This document shows positions 1 through 6,832 of a stretch of DNA of 46,348 bases, piece by piece. Under the pieces are notes generated by a model. That model was not told the origin of the DNA. It made no database searches and worked only from the letters and a program-made list of their open reading frames with translations. Origin of the DNA: an uncultured Oscillospiraceae bacterium (GTDB lineage Bacteria; Bacillota; Clostridia; Oscillospirales; Acutalibacteraceae); assembly GCA_900547275.1 (NCBI GenBank), contig URGA01000006.1, positions 1 through 46,348 on the forward strand. The letters are read 5' to 3'. A program made the translations under genes and the position numbers. How positions within the stretch are numbered: the first letter of the stretch is position 1; every line of letters starts with the position of its first letter.

Positions 1-1
1 A

Positions 2-814
2 TTCAAAACGGGGGGCGTGGGGGCTCCCCCGGAGCCTACCGTTATTTCTCAGTTTGTATCGGGAATTGGTATTGCAGTTTATACATGGTTTCGTGCGCCT
101 GAACTGAGAATAAGCAGACGTCACTGCCGCATTAAACTCAGTTCAATTAAAGAAATTTCGAATTTTTCTCTTTTGACCTGCGTTCAGCAGTCGGTGATGA
201 ATTTGGGCATTCTTATGGTTCAGGGGCTTGTAAACAGTTTCGGCACAACTGTTATGGCCGCATTTGCCGCCACGGTTAAAATAGATGCTTTTGCCTATAT
301 GCCGGTTCAGGATTTCGGCAATGCTTTTTCCACATTTATTGCTCAAAACTACGGTGCTCAAAAAGAGAAGAGGATAAAAGCAGGGCTTAAAGGCGCCGTT
401 ATAAGTTCAATGCTGTTTTCCGCCGCCGTTTCCGTGGTAGTGTTTATTTTTGCAAAGCCGCTTATGCTTTTGTTTGTAAACCAAGGAGAAACTGCTATTA
501 TTGCCGAGGGTGTACGCTATCTGCGCATTGAAGGCGCGTTTTACTGCGGCATTGGCTGTCTGTTTTTGTTTTACGGTTTGTACCGTGCGCTGGGAATGCC
601 GGGAATGTCCGTAGTGTTGACTTTTATCTCTCTCGGAAGCCGCGTCGCTTTGGCTTACATACTTTCGGCGATACCGTCTGTCGGCGTTGTGGGTATCTGG
701 TGGTCCGTTCCAATCGGATGGGCTTTGGCAGATGCCGTGGGTCTTATCTATTATCTGGTGCGTAAGAAGCGGTTGTTCAGCTGGAATAAAAACTCAGACC
801 CAAATCGCGTTTAG
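2..814 (+). CDS. MATE family efflux transporter, C-terminal part (5' truncated by the window edge)
   Basis: About 270 residues of a polytopic membrane protein, matching roughly the C-terminal half of a MATE (multi antimicrobial extrusion) transporter, a family normally near 450 residues that exports drugs or metabolites with Na+ or H+. Supporting stretches are VISQFVSGIG at a MATE helix end, the MVQGLVNSFG and QNYGAQKEKR segments typical of the second repeat, and several hydrophobic helices. The frame is open to base 2, so the true start lies outside the window; the GTG at 17 is not a real start. The first codons (positions 11-40, G/C rich, reading GVGAPPEPTV) differ from the Gly/Ala-rich sequence expected there, so the extreme 5' end may contain assembly error. 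No terminator is obvious downstream. Confidence 0.85.
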   Translation, partial: FKTGGVGAPPEPTVISQFVSGIGIAVYTWFRAPELRISRRHCRIKLSSIKEISNFSLLTCVQQSVMNLGILMVQGLVNSFGTTVMAAFAATVKIDAFAYMPVQDFGNAFSTFIAQNYGAQKEKRIKAGLKGAVISSMLFSAAVSVVVFIFAKPLMLLFVNQGETAIIAEGVRYLRIEGAFYCGIGCLFLFYGLYRALGMPGMSVVLTFISLGSRVALAYILSAIPSVGVVGIWWSVPIGWALADAVGLIYYLVRKKRLFSWNKNSDPNRV

Positions 815-854
815 AATACTATAATTGATATAAGTCTAAGTTAATATATTATAA

Positions 855-884
855 TTTGCAATTTTTGATAAGCCGTGATACAAT
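855..884 (+). promoter_or_regulatory. Possible promoter for the GH25 gene
   Basis: TTTGCA at 855-860 and TACAAT at 879-884 are separated by 18 bases, about 30 bases upstream of the start codon. Neither hexamer is perfect, so this is a weak sigma-A-type call. Confidence 0.35.
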
Positions 885-915
885 ACGCTTGTACTATATT
901 TAAGGGGTGAGACGG

Positions 916-2367
916 TTGAAGCATGATTTCAGTGATAAAAGCAAAAAGAATATGAACCGAATTAAGGTAGGCGTGTCAACTGTTTTGGCGTTCTGCCTGC
1001 TTGTTGCGCTTCTTACAAGTTCCGTTTCCCCTAAAATGCTGAAAGACGCACCCGTAGCCGGCGTTACTGAAGCTCCCACCACAACTTCAACAACAGCGGC
1101 CGCAACTGAAACTACAACTGAGACCACAACTAAGGAAACTACAACTGAAAAGAAAACTACTGAGAAAACCACTAAAAAAGTTGCCTACAAGGCGAAAACC
1201 GACGTCGTTACCAAGGTTGCTACAGGTAATAAGAAAACAGATGAGGACAAGGGCAACGATAAGGTAAGCGACTCTTCATTAACTGATGAAGGCAGCGGGG
1301 ACAAGCTGACAGACCACAATGATTCTTCCTCATCATCTTCATCTTCTTCCACCAATTCAAAGACGGTAAAATCTGAATATACAGACTATGTTTATGTAAA
1401 TACGTCTTCTCTTAAAGGTTGGCAGACCATTGACGGCTGTGAGTTTTACTTTGACAGCAATCATAAGCCTCTTACCGGAATGCAGAAGATCGGCGGCAGA
1501 AATTACTACTTCAACAAGTACGGAGGAAAAGCTTCGCTTGTCGGCATAGACGTTTCCCAGTGGAACGGAAGCATAAACTGGAGCAAGGTCAAGGCAGACG
1601 GCGTTGATTTTGCAATAATCCGCGTAGGCTTCAGAGGCTACGGAACAAGTGAACCCGTTAAGCCGGTATTGCTTGATACAAACGTAGAAACGAATATCGT
1701 AAATGCTAAAAAAGCGGGATTAGATATCGGACTGTATTTTTACAGCCAGGCAATCACATTGGACGAAGCGCTTGAAGAAGCGGGCGCCTGCGTAAATTTT
1801 GCCAAAAAATACGGAATTCAGTATCCTATCTATTTTGATACCGAGTATTCAAACCCGGACAGAGACGGCCGCGCCGACAGCCTTACGAAAACACAGCGCA
1901 CTAATATTGCGGTGGCGTTTTGTGAGGCGGTCAAAAACGCAGGTTATAAGGCGGGTATTTACGCCAGCAAATCATTTTATTATGATGAACTGAATTTTTC
2001 AAAACTTTCGTCTTACAATATTTGGGTTGCTCATTATACTTCAAAGGAAACGGATTTTAAATACGATTACAAAATTTGGCAGTATTCCTCGACAGGTAGT
2101 GTAAGCGGAATTTCAGGCGACACGGATTTAAATATAAGCCTTTATGATTACGCCGCCGGCAGCAGCATGAGCAATCTGGGCTCAGACGTTGTAATGACCG
2201 ATAAAAGCGGACTTCAGGAATATGTTGACGCTGAGGACAGCATTGCCGCATATGAAAAGATGCCTACTGATGCAAATTACGAAAAGGCAGAAAACAGCAT
2301 TGAAAAAGTTTCCGATTCTTCTGTGAAGAAAGAACTGCTTTCGGTGCTTGAAAAACTGAAAAAATAA
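916..2367 (+). CDS. Secreted or membrane-anchored GH25 lysozyme (N-acetylmuramidase) with cell-wall-binding repeat
   Basis: A 483-residue protein that would cleave the MurNAc-GlcNAc bond of peptidoglycan outside the cell. Order: short basic N-terminus, hydrophobic signal/anchor helix (about residues 17-34), Thr-rich then Lys-rich linker (about 50-100), a Ser run (about 136-145), a choline/glucan-binding-like repeat (GWQTIDGCEFYF and IGGRNYYFN), then the GH25 domain. Expected catalytic acids are visible: Asp212 in GIDVSQWNG, and Asp308 and Glu310 in YFDTEYS. The domain ends with IWQYSSTG and DTDLN, as in the family. A short helical tail follows. Start choice: TTG at 916 sits 6 bases after an AGGGGTG ribosome binding site; the GTG at 907 lies inside that site. 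A hairpin terminator follows at 2370. Stand-alone gene, probably for wall remodelling. Confidence 0.9.
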   Translation: MKHDFSDKSKKNMNRIKVGVSTVLAFCLLVALLTSSVSPKMLKDAPVAGVTEAPTTTSTTAAATETTTETTTKETTTEKKTTEKTTKKVAYKAKTDVVTKVATGNKKTDEDKGNDKVSDSSLTDEGSGDKLTDHNDSSSSSSSSSTNSKTVKSEYTDYVYVNTSSLKGWQTIDGCEFYFDSNHKPLTGMQKIGGRNYYFNKYGGKASLVGIDVSQWNGSINWSKVKADGVDFAIIRVGFRGYGTSEPVKPVLLDTNVETNIVNAKKAGLDIGLYFYSQAITLDEALEEAGACVNFAKKYGIQYPIYFDTEYSNPDRDGRADSLTKTQRTNIAVAFCEAVKNAGYKAGIYASKSFYYDELNFSKLSSYNIWVAHYTSKETDFKYDYKIWQYSSTGSVSGISGDTDLNISLYDYAAGSSMSNLGSDVVMTDKSGLQEYVDAEDSIAAYEKMPTDANYEKAENSIEKVSDSSVKKELLSVLEKLKK

Positions 2368-2369
2368 TA

Positions 2370-2400
2370 AAAAGCCATGCGTCGTTGCATGGCTTTTTAT
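2370..2400. terminator. Bidirectional terminator between GH25 gene and convergent zinc-ribbon gene
   Basis: AAAAGCCATGC (2370-2380) pairs perfectly with 2387-2397 across a 6-base loop and is flanked by A and T runs. It lies between two convergent genes and can end transcription from both. Confidence 0.85.
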
Positions 2401-2999
2401 TATGTGGGTGTTTTATTGCTATTTATTTTCTTTTTTACTATGGCGATAATAATCGGAGCAGCAATGCATGTAACACAAAGAGATACGTATACAATGCACT
2501 CATTTTTGTACATTTTGCAGATACTATTATATTTGTCTGCAATACTTTTATATTCTAGATATTGTGAGTAATAATCTCCGGCCAAGGCCTGAGCAGAGTA
2601 ATACTCTGAATCTTTTAACTTGATATAATATCTAATACTGTCGCCTTGGGCTTCAGCAGCCTCTTTATAAAATTCATATGCATAAGTATAGTCCCCATAA
2701 GATTTGTATGCCTGATAACCGCATATGCAGGCAAGAGCAATACAGACAACACATATAATGCTAAATATTTTTTGGCTATTGCTGCTGAATTTTTGATTTT
2801 TATCAGAGACGCTTTGTTCGGCTGACGCTTCACTGGAATCAATTACGTTGCTTTTTTCGTAATTATTTTGTTCGTAATTTTCAAATTCTTCAATGTGCTG
2901 TGTTTCTGTTAGTTCATCATTACAAATAATTTCTGTATTGCAGAAAGGACAAATGGAAACAGACCTAGGTAACTCAGTTAAGCAAGTTGGGCATTTCAT
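2400..2999 (-). CDS. Small zinc-ribbon membrane protein with a Tyr-rich middle region
   Basis: A 199-residue protein I cannot assign to a named family. The N-terminus has two CxxC knuckles (CPTC at residues 3-6, CPFC at 17-20), a zinc-ribbon pattern common in Firmicutes membrane proteins. An acidic, Asn/Gln-rich linker follows, then a transmembrane helix (about residues 79-97), a helical stretch of about 75 residues with 17 tyrosines, a second transmembrane helix (about 168-190) and a basic tail. Both termini are predicted cytoplasmic with the Tyr-rich segment outside. The start at 2999 has a GGAGAA site just upstream. AT-rich compared with neighbours, single-gene unit. Function unknown. Confidence 0.7.
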   Translation of the reverse strand: MKCPTCLTELPRSVSICPFCNTEIICNDELTETQHIEEFENYEQNNYEKSNVIDSSEASAEQSVSDKNQKFSSNSQKIFSIICVVCIALACICGYQAYKSYGDYTYAYEFYKEAAEAQGDSIRYYIKLKDSEYYSAQALAGDYYSQYLEYKSIADKYNSICKMYKNECIVYVSLCVTCIAAPIIIAIVKKKINSNKTPT

Positions 3000-3225
3000 G
3001 GTTATTCTCCTTTTATTTATGTGAATTTTTTAATTCGAATATGCGCTATTTGTTTCTTACCATAGCAAATTTATGTCGTTATTCTTAACAATTTTAAATC
3101 ATTGTTTGATTATCATAAGGTAACACAGATATAACTAAAAACGGAAGCACATAATTGTAAAAAAGATGGTGTTCGACAAGCAGTATATTCTCGCTTTTTT
3201 TGCAAAATCTTATTGTGTAGCCGCA

Positions 3226-3266
3226 TATACCAAAACGGGATATATTCATAATACCATTTTGGTATA
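3226..3266. promoter_or_regulatory. Palindromic operator upstream of the XRE gene
   Basis: ATACCATTTTGGTAT (3251-3265) is a perfect palindrome around a 3-base centre and lies 20 bases before the XRE start codon. A second half-site, TATACCAAAA (3226-3235), is the exact reverse complement of TTTTGGTATA (3257-3266). The arrangement suits cooperative binding of a small dimeric repressor and autoregulation, which is inference. Confidence 0.55.
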
Positions 3267-3285
3267 TTGTTGTCAAGGTGATATT

Positions 3286-3492
3286 ATGAGATTAAAACAA
3301 TTGCGAGAAGAAAAGGGAATTTCTCAGCTAAAACTGGCAATGGATTTATCTGTTAATCAAAATACGATAAGCAGATACGAAACTGGTGTTCGGGAAGCGG
3401 ATTATGCAATGCTGATAAAAATCGCAGAATATTTTGATGTTTCAGTAGATTATTTGTTAGGTAGAACAGAAAACAAAAAATTTTTGAAATAA
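3286..3492 (+). CDS. XRE-family helix-turn-helix transcriptional regulator
   Basis: A 68-residue protein that is almost entirely a Cro/C1-type helix-turn-helix domain: LKQLREEKGISQLKLA, then NQNTISRYETG as the recognition helix region, then the family's usual DVSVDYLLGRTE ending. It probably works as a dimeric repressor. The start at ATG 3286 is chosen because AAGGTG lies 5 bases upstream; a longer open frame reaching back to 3166 has no support and would read through the operator. No toxin, phage or other obvious partner lies beside it, and the next gene (antiporter) has its own promoter. Target genes are unknown; the palindromes just upstream suggest autoregulation. Confidence 0.85.
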   Translation: MRLKQLREEKGISQLKLAMDLSVNQNTISRYETGVREADYAMLIKIAEYFDVSVDYLLGRTENKKFLK

Positions 3493-3532
3493 GAGGCAAA
3501 ATACGGTGTGAGTTTTGCTCCTTATTTTTTTA
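3488..3532 (+). terminator. Terminator after the XRE gene
   Basis: The arms at 3488-3501 and 3513-3526 pair with two internal mismatches and are followed by a T run. The upstream arm includes the stop codon. Confidence 0.65.
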
Positions 3533-3628
3533 AAAGTGCCAATTATATGGTTAAGCGTTAAAAAAATAAAAATTTGGTTTATTAAAATTAGAAATTTTGT
3601 ATATTTTTACGTTTTAATTTTTGGGGCT

Positions 3629-3657
3629 TGAAAATTGTCTTTTTCAGTCATATAATA
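3629..3657 (+). promoter_or_regulatory. Promoter for the antiporter gene
   Basis: TTGAAA (3629-3634), 17-base spacer, TATAAT (3652-3657); start codon 28 bases downstream. Confidence 0.75.
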
Positions 3658-3684
3658 CGGTTGATTTTGAAAAGAGGCTGAAAA

Positions 3685-4992
3685 ATGGATAGTTACAAGT
3701 ATTTATTTGACATTGCTCTGATTTTGCTCAGCACTAAATTTTTGGGGCTTATTACGAGAAAGGTGCATATGCCCCAGGTTGTAGGCGCTTTGCTGGCAGG
3801 CTTGATTTTCGGACCTGCGGCGCTTAATATTCTTAAGGAAACGGATTTCATTGACGAACTCGCGGAGCTTGGCGTAATTATGCTTATGTTCTGCGCCGGC
3901 CTTGAGACGGACATGAACGAGCTTAAAAAGAGCGGTAAAGCGTCGTTTTTAATTGCTCTGATAGGTGTTGTAGTTCCACTTGCCGGCGGTTTCGGAGTTG
4001 CCGCAATATTCAACCGACCCGGTATGATAGAGTCTGACGCTTCATGCCCGGCAGTTTTGCAGAACGTTTTTATCGGCGTTATTTTAACTGCGACTTCAGT
4101 AAGCATTACCGTTGAAACGCTAAAGGAACTGGGAAAACTGAAAACCAGGTCAGGCAACGCTATTTTAGGCGCGGCTATTATTGACGACGTTTTGGGCATT
4201 GTCGCTCTAACGGTAATAACGAGCCTTGCCGATTTCAGCGTAAACGTTTGGATTGTTCTTCTTAAAATCGTTTTGTACTTTGTATTTGCAGGCGTTGTTG
4301 GAATTATTTTCTACAAACTTTACAACAAATGGACTAACCGTACCAAGAAGGGACTTCATCGTTATTCTATCGTTGCGTTTGTATTCTGTCTGCTAATGTC
4401 TTACGTTGCAGAGGAATTCTTCGGTGTTGCAGATATTACCGGTGCTTTCATTGCAGGTCTTATTATCTCAAAGACCCAGAAAAGCCGCTACCTTGCGTCT
4501 AGATTTGACACGGTATCTTATCTTTTCCTGTCGCCGATATTCTTTGCAAGCATAGGAATTAAGGTTCAGCTGCCCCATATGACAGCGATGATAGTGCTGT
4601 TCTCAGTAATTCTCGTTGTAGTTGCAATTCTTTCAAAGGTTGTGGGCTGCGGTCTCGGCGCCAAAATGATGGGTTATAAGAATTATCAGTGCGCCCGTAT
4701 CGGCGTAGGAATGATATCCCGAGGAGAGGTTGCGCTGATCGTTGCCAGCAAAGGCAGTCAGCTGGGACTGCTGGGTTCGGAATTCCTTGGACCGGTTGTT
4801 CTTGTTGTAATTATTACTACGATTATTACTCCGATTTTGCTTAAACCCGTATTTAAGATGAAGCCGACAGTAATAATGCCGGAAGCAGGATTTTCAAAGC
4901 CGTTTGAAGAGATTGAACAGATCCATGAGCACGAGGCGGCTCATCAGGAAGCTATAGAAGCTCCGTCAACTGACGAAAGCAAAACAGAATAA
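3685..4992 (+). CDS. CPA2-family cation/proton antiporter (Na+/H+ exchanger domain)
   Basis: A 435-residue integral membrane protein of the monovalent cation:proton antiporter-2 family (KefB/NapA-like). About 12 hydrophobic helices fill residues 5-395, followed by a cytoplasmic acidic tail. Family signatures are visible: VHMPQVVGALLAGLIFGPA near the N-terminus, ELGVIMLMFCAGLETD, the unwound-helix region GAAIIDDVLGIVAL carrying the paired Asp residues expected to bind the ion, and GMISRGEVALIVA near the end. No TrkA-N/RCK domain is present, so it resembles the short NapA-type exchangers rather than full KefB/C. Role: pH and Na+/K+ homeostasis at the cell membrane. Single gene with its own promoter and terminator; AGAGGC lies before ATG 3685. 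Confidence 0.9.
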   Translation: MDSYKYLFDIALILLSTKFLGLITRKVHMPQVVGALLAGLIFGPAALNILKETDFIDELAELGVIMLMFCAGLETDMNELKKSGKASFLIALIGVVVPLAGGFGVAAIFNRPGMIESDASCPAVLQNVFIGVILTATSVSITVETLKELGKLKTRSGNAILGAAIIDDVLGIVALTVITSLADFSVNVWIVLLKIVLYFVFAGVVGIIFYKLYNKWTNRTKKGLHRYSIVAFVFCLLMSYVAEEFFGVADITGAFIAGLIISKTQKSRYLASRFDTVSYLFLSPIFFASIGIKVQLPHMTAMIVLFSVILVVVAILSKVVGCGLGAKMMGYKNYQCARIGVGMISRGEVALIVASKGSQLGLLGSEFLGPVVLVVIITTIITPILLKPVFKMKPTVIMPEAGFSKPFEEIEQIHEHEAAHQEAIEAPSTDESKTE

Positions 4993-5004
4993 ATAAAGAG
5001 AGCA

Positions 5005-5036
5005 AGAAACGCGCTGATTTTTCAGCGCGTTTCTCT
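5005..5036 (+). terminator. Terminator after the antiporter gene
   Basis: A 13-bp perfect stem (5005-5017 with 5022-5034) around a TTTT loop. The T tract after it is interrupted, so efficiency is uncertain. Confidence 0.75.
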
Positions 5037-5125
5037 GTTGTTATCTTAAATAAATGTGAGTAAAAATATAGAATTATAAGTTGTGTATCAAAATGATTAC
5101 AATGTATAAATTATTAGTTGTATTG

Positions 5126-5154
5126 TTGACGTGGTGAAGGTTTAACGATATAAT
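5126..5154 (+). promoter_or_regulatory. Promoter for the polytopic membrane protein gene
   Basis: TTGACG (5126-5131), 17-base spacer, TATAAT (5149-5154). The predicted leader is about 80 bases. Confidence 0.8.
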
Positions 5155-5241
5155 ATGACAGCTGGTGTTCGACACAAGTCGACAATAAGCAAATGAAAAA
5201 GAAATGAAACGCATAATGCGAAAAAAGAAAGGAATTTAATA

Positions 5242-6789
5242 ATGAACGCAATTAAAGTAAACCGGCGCCGCGTTCTGACTATCGCTGCTGCGCTTATCTG
5301 CGTAGGGGTATTGATGTACTGCGTGCCGCTGTCGCTGGACGACTGGGCGTGGGGCGGCAAGATCGGAATTGAACGGTTTGAAACCATGTTTAAAGGGTAT
5401 AACGGAAGATACCTGGGCAATTTTCTAATTTTGGCAATGTCTCGCTCAAAGATACTGAGAGTGGCAGTAATGACGCTCGTTACCGTATCTATACCGCTGA
5501 TAATCAGCAAGTACGTTAATTCAAAAAGAACGCTTTATTTTGTTGTCGGGCTTGTTTTGCTTTTTGTTATTCCGTCAAAAATATATGCCCAGACCCTTGG
5601 CTGGGCTTCAGGCTTTTCAAATTATGTTCCTCCAATTGCGGCGTCGCTGTTTTATTTGATGCTTGTGGGTAATATTTGGGGAGAGCGTAAGCCGGAATAC
5701 AAAAAATATCTGACAGCAATAACATTTTTTACGGGAGTTTTCGGCGGACTCTTCATGGAGCATATAACGCTGTTTAACGTGGCTCTCGCGGTTTTAGTTA
5801 TTCTGTTCGTATATCTGCGGTTTAAAAAAGTATATGCCGCTCATATCGGTTTCTTTGCCGGCAGTGTTGTGGGCGCGGCAATAATGTTTTCTAACTCGTC
5901 TTACCTGAATATCCTCAGCCAAAACGACGAGACAAATTACAGAAGTGTTGCCGGAGCAGGTACAGGCATATTGGAAACGCTTGTTTCAAACGCAAAGATA
6001 ATTTATCCTAACCTTGTTGAGAATAATGTATTTATAAATGTTATCATGTGCGCCCTGGCGCTTATAATTGTTTCCAGAGCGCTGAAAACTGAGGAAAACC
6101 GTAAAAAAAGGCCGGCTATCTTCGCTTCGTTTGCTGTTTTAATTGCTTACGTTTGCTTTGATATTCTCGTTACTGCTTACCCGAGATGGTCGTTTCCGTC
6201 ATTACTTAGCAAGTATCTTTCTTACGGTATAAAAGGATTGTTCGCAATGCTGTTTTTATTGGCGCTTGCGGTTATTCCTTTGCTTTGTATTAAAGATACT
6301 ATCAAAGCGCTTCGTATCGTTTCTCCGATACTGTTTGTGTTTGTTTTGACGGTTCCGCTCTTTGTGGTTACTCCGCTGACAGCAAGATGTTTCTTCCCAC
6401 AGTATCTAATGTATATTGTGTATTCTCTTGAACTTTTGAACTTTGTAATGGCATCTAAGAAAAGCGAAAAACACCGTTTTGACCTTATCAAAATAGGCGC
6501 TTTGGCAGCGTGCTTTACTCTCGTTATCTACTATGGTACGCTTTATTCGTCTATCCATTATGTAGAAGTAAACCGAACTGAATATGTGCTTACTCAGGTG
6601 GAAAAAGGCGAAAAGGAAATTGATGTTCCGAAATATCCTTACGCCAGCAATAAGTACGTTTGGGGCGGCACTTTTAAAAACGACAAAATGTGGGAAGACC
6701 GCTACAAGGCATTTTATAATATTGACGAATCGGTAGACCTTACCCCGGTTGATTTTACTGATTTTGACTGGGAACAGATTGAAAAATAA
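5242..6789 (+). CDS. Polytopic membrane protein, DUF6056/GT-C-like, possible lipid-linked sugar transferase
   Basis: A 515-residue protein with about 10-12 hydrophobic helices and a soluble C-terminal tail of about 75 residues. After the first helix comes LSLDDWAWGG, an Asp-Asp pair in the first outer loop, followed by GYNGRYLGNFL. This layout is typical of GT-C-fold glycosyltransferases and of the DUF6056 group of membrane proteins. If so, it would move a sugar from a polyprenyl-phosphate donor to a surface polymer outside the membrane. That role is inferred from topology and from the following block of teichoic-acid-type genes. A clear promoter lies upstream, GAAAGGA precedes ATG 5242, and a strong terminator follows. 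It could also be a non-enzymatic membrane protein. Confidence 0.65.
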   Translation: MNAIKVNRRRVLTIAAALICVGVLMYCVPLSLDDWAWGGKIGIERFETMFKGYNGRYLGNFLILAMSRSKILRVAVMTLVTVSIPLIISKYVNSKRTLYFVVGLVLLFVIPSKIYAQTLGWASGFSNYVPPIAASLFYLMLVGNIWGERKPEYKKYLTAITFFTGVFGGLFMEHITLFNVALAVLVILFVYLRFKKVYAAHIGFFAGSVVGAAIMFSNSSYLNILSQNDETNYRSVAGAGTGILETLVSNAKIIYPNLVENNVFINVIMCALALIIVSRALKTEENRKKRPAIFASFAVLIAYVCFDILVTAYPRWSFPSLLSKYLSYGIKGLFAMLFLLALAVIPLLCIKDTIKALRIVSPILFVFVLTVPLFVVTPLTARCFFPQYLMYIVYSLELLNFVMASKKSEKHRFDLIKIGALAACFTLVIYYGTLYSSIHYVEVNRTEYVLTQVEKGEKEIDVPKYPYASNKYVWGGTFKNDKMWEDRYKAFYNIDESVDLTPVDFTDFDWEQIEK

Positions 6790-6802
6790 CTTCAAAATAT
6801 AA

Positions 6803-6832
6803 GAGCGCAGGAATTCCTGCGCTCCTTTTTTA
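6803..6832. terminator. Bidirectional terminator between convergent genes
   Basis: A perfect 22-base self-complementary sequence (half-site GAGCGCAGGAA, 6803-6824), followed by a T run on the plus strand. It separates the membrane protein gene from the convergent glycerophosphotransferase gene. Confidence 0.85.

Noticed and set aside
900..1172. 90-residue Val/Ser-rich reading frame on the minus strand
   Set aside because: It is the antisense reading of the Thr-rich linker of the GH25 gene; low complexity explains the open frame.
1321..1350. Ser-codon run as a possible phase-variable repeat
   Set aside because: The codons are mixed TCT/TCA/TCC in an in-frame linker, with no pure short repeat that would slip and shift frame.
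2377..2571. Small hydrophobic frame on the plus strand after the GH25 gene
   Set aside because: It begins within the terminator hairpin and is antisense to the C-terminal membrane helix of the zinc-ribbon protein.
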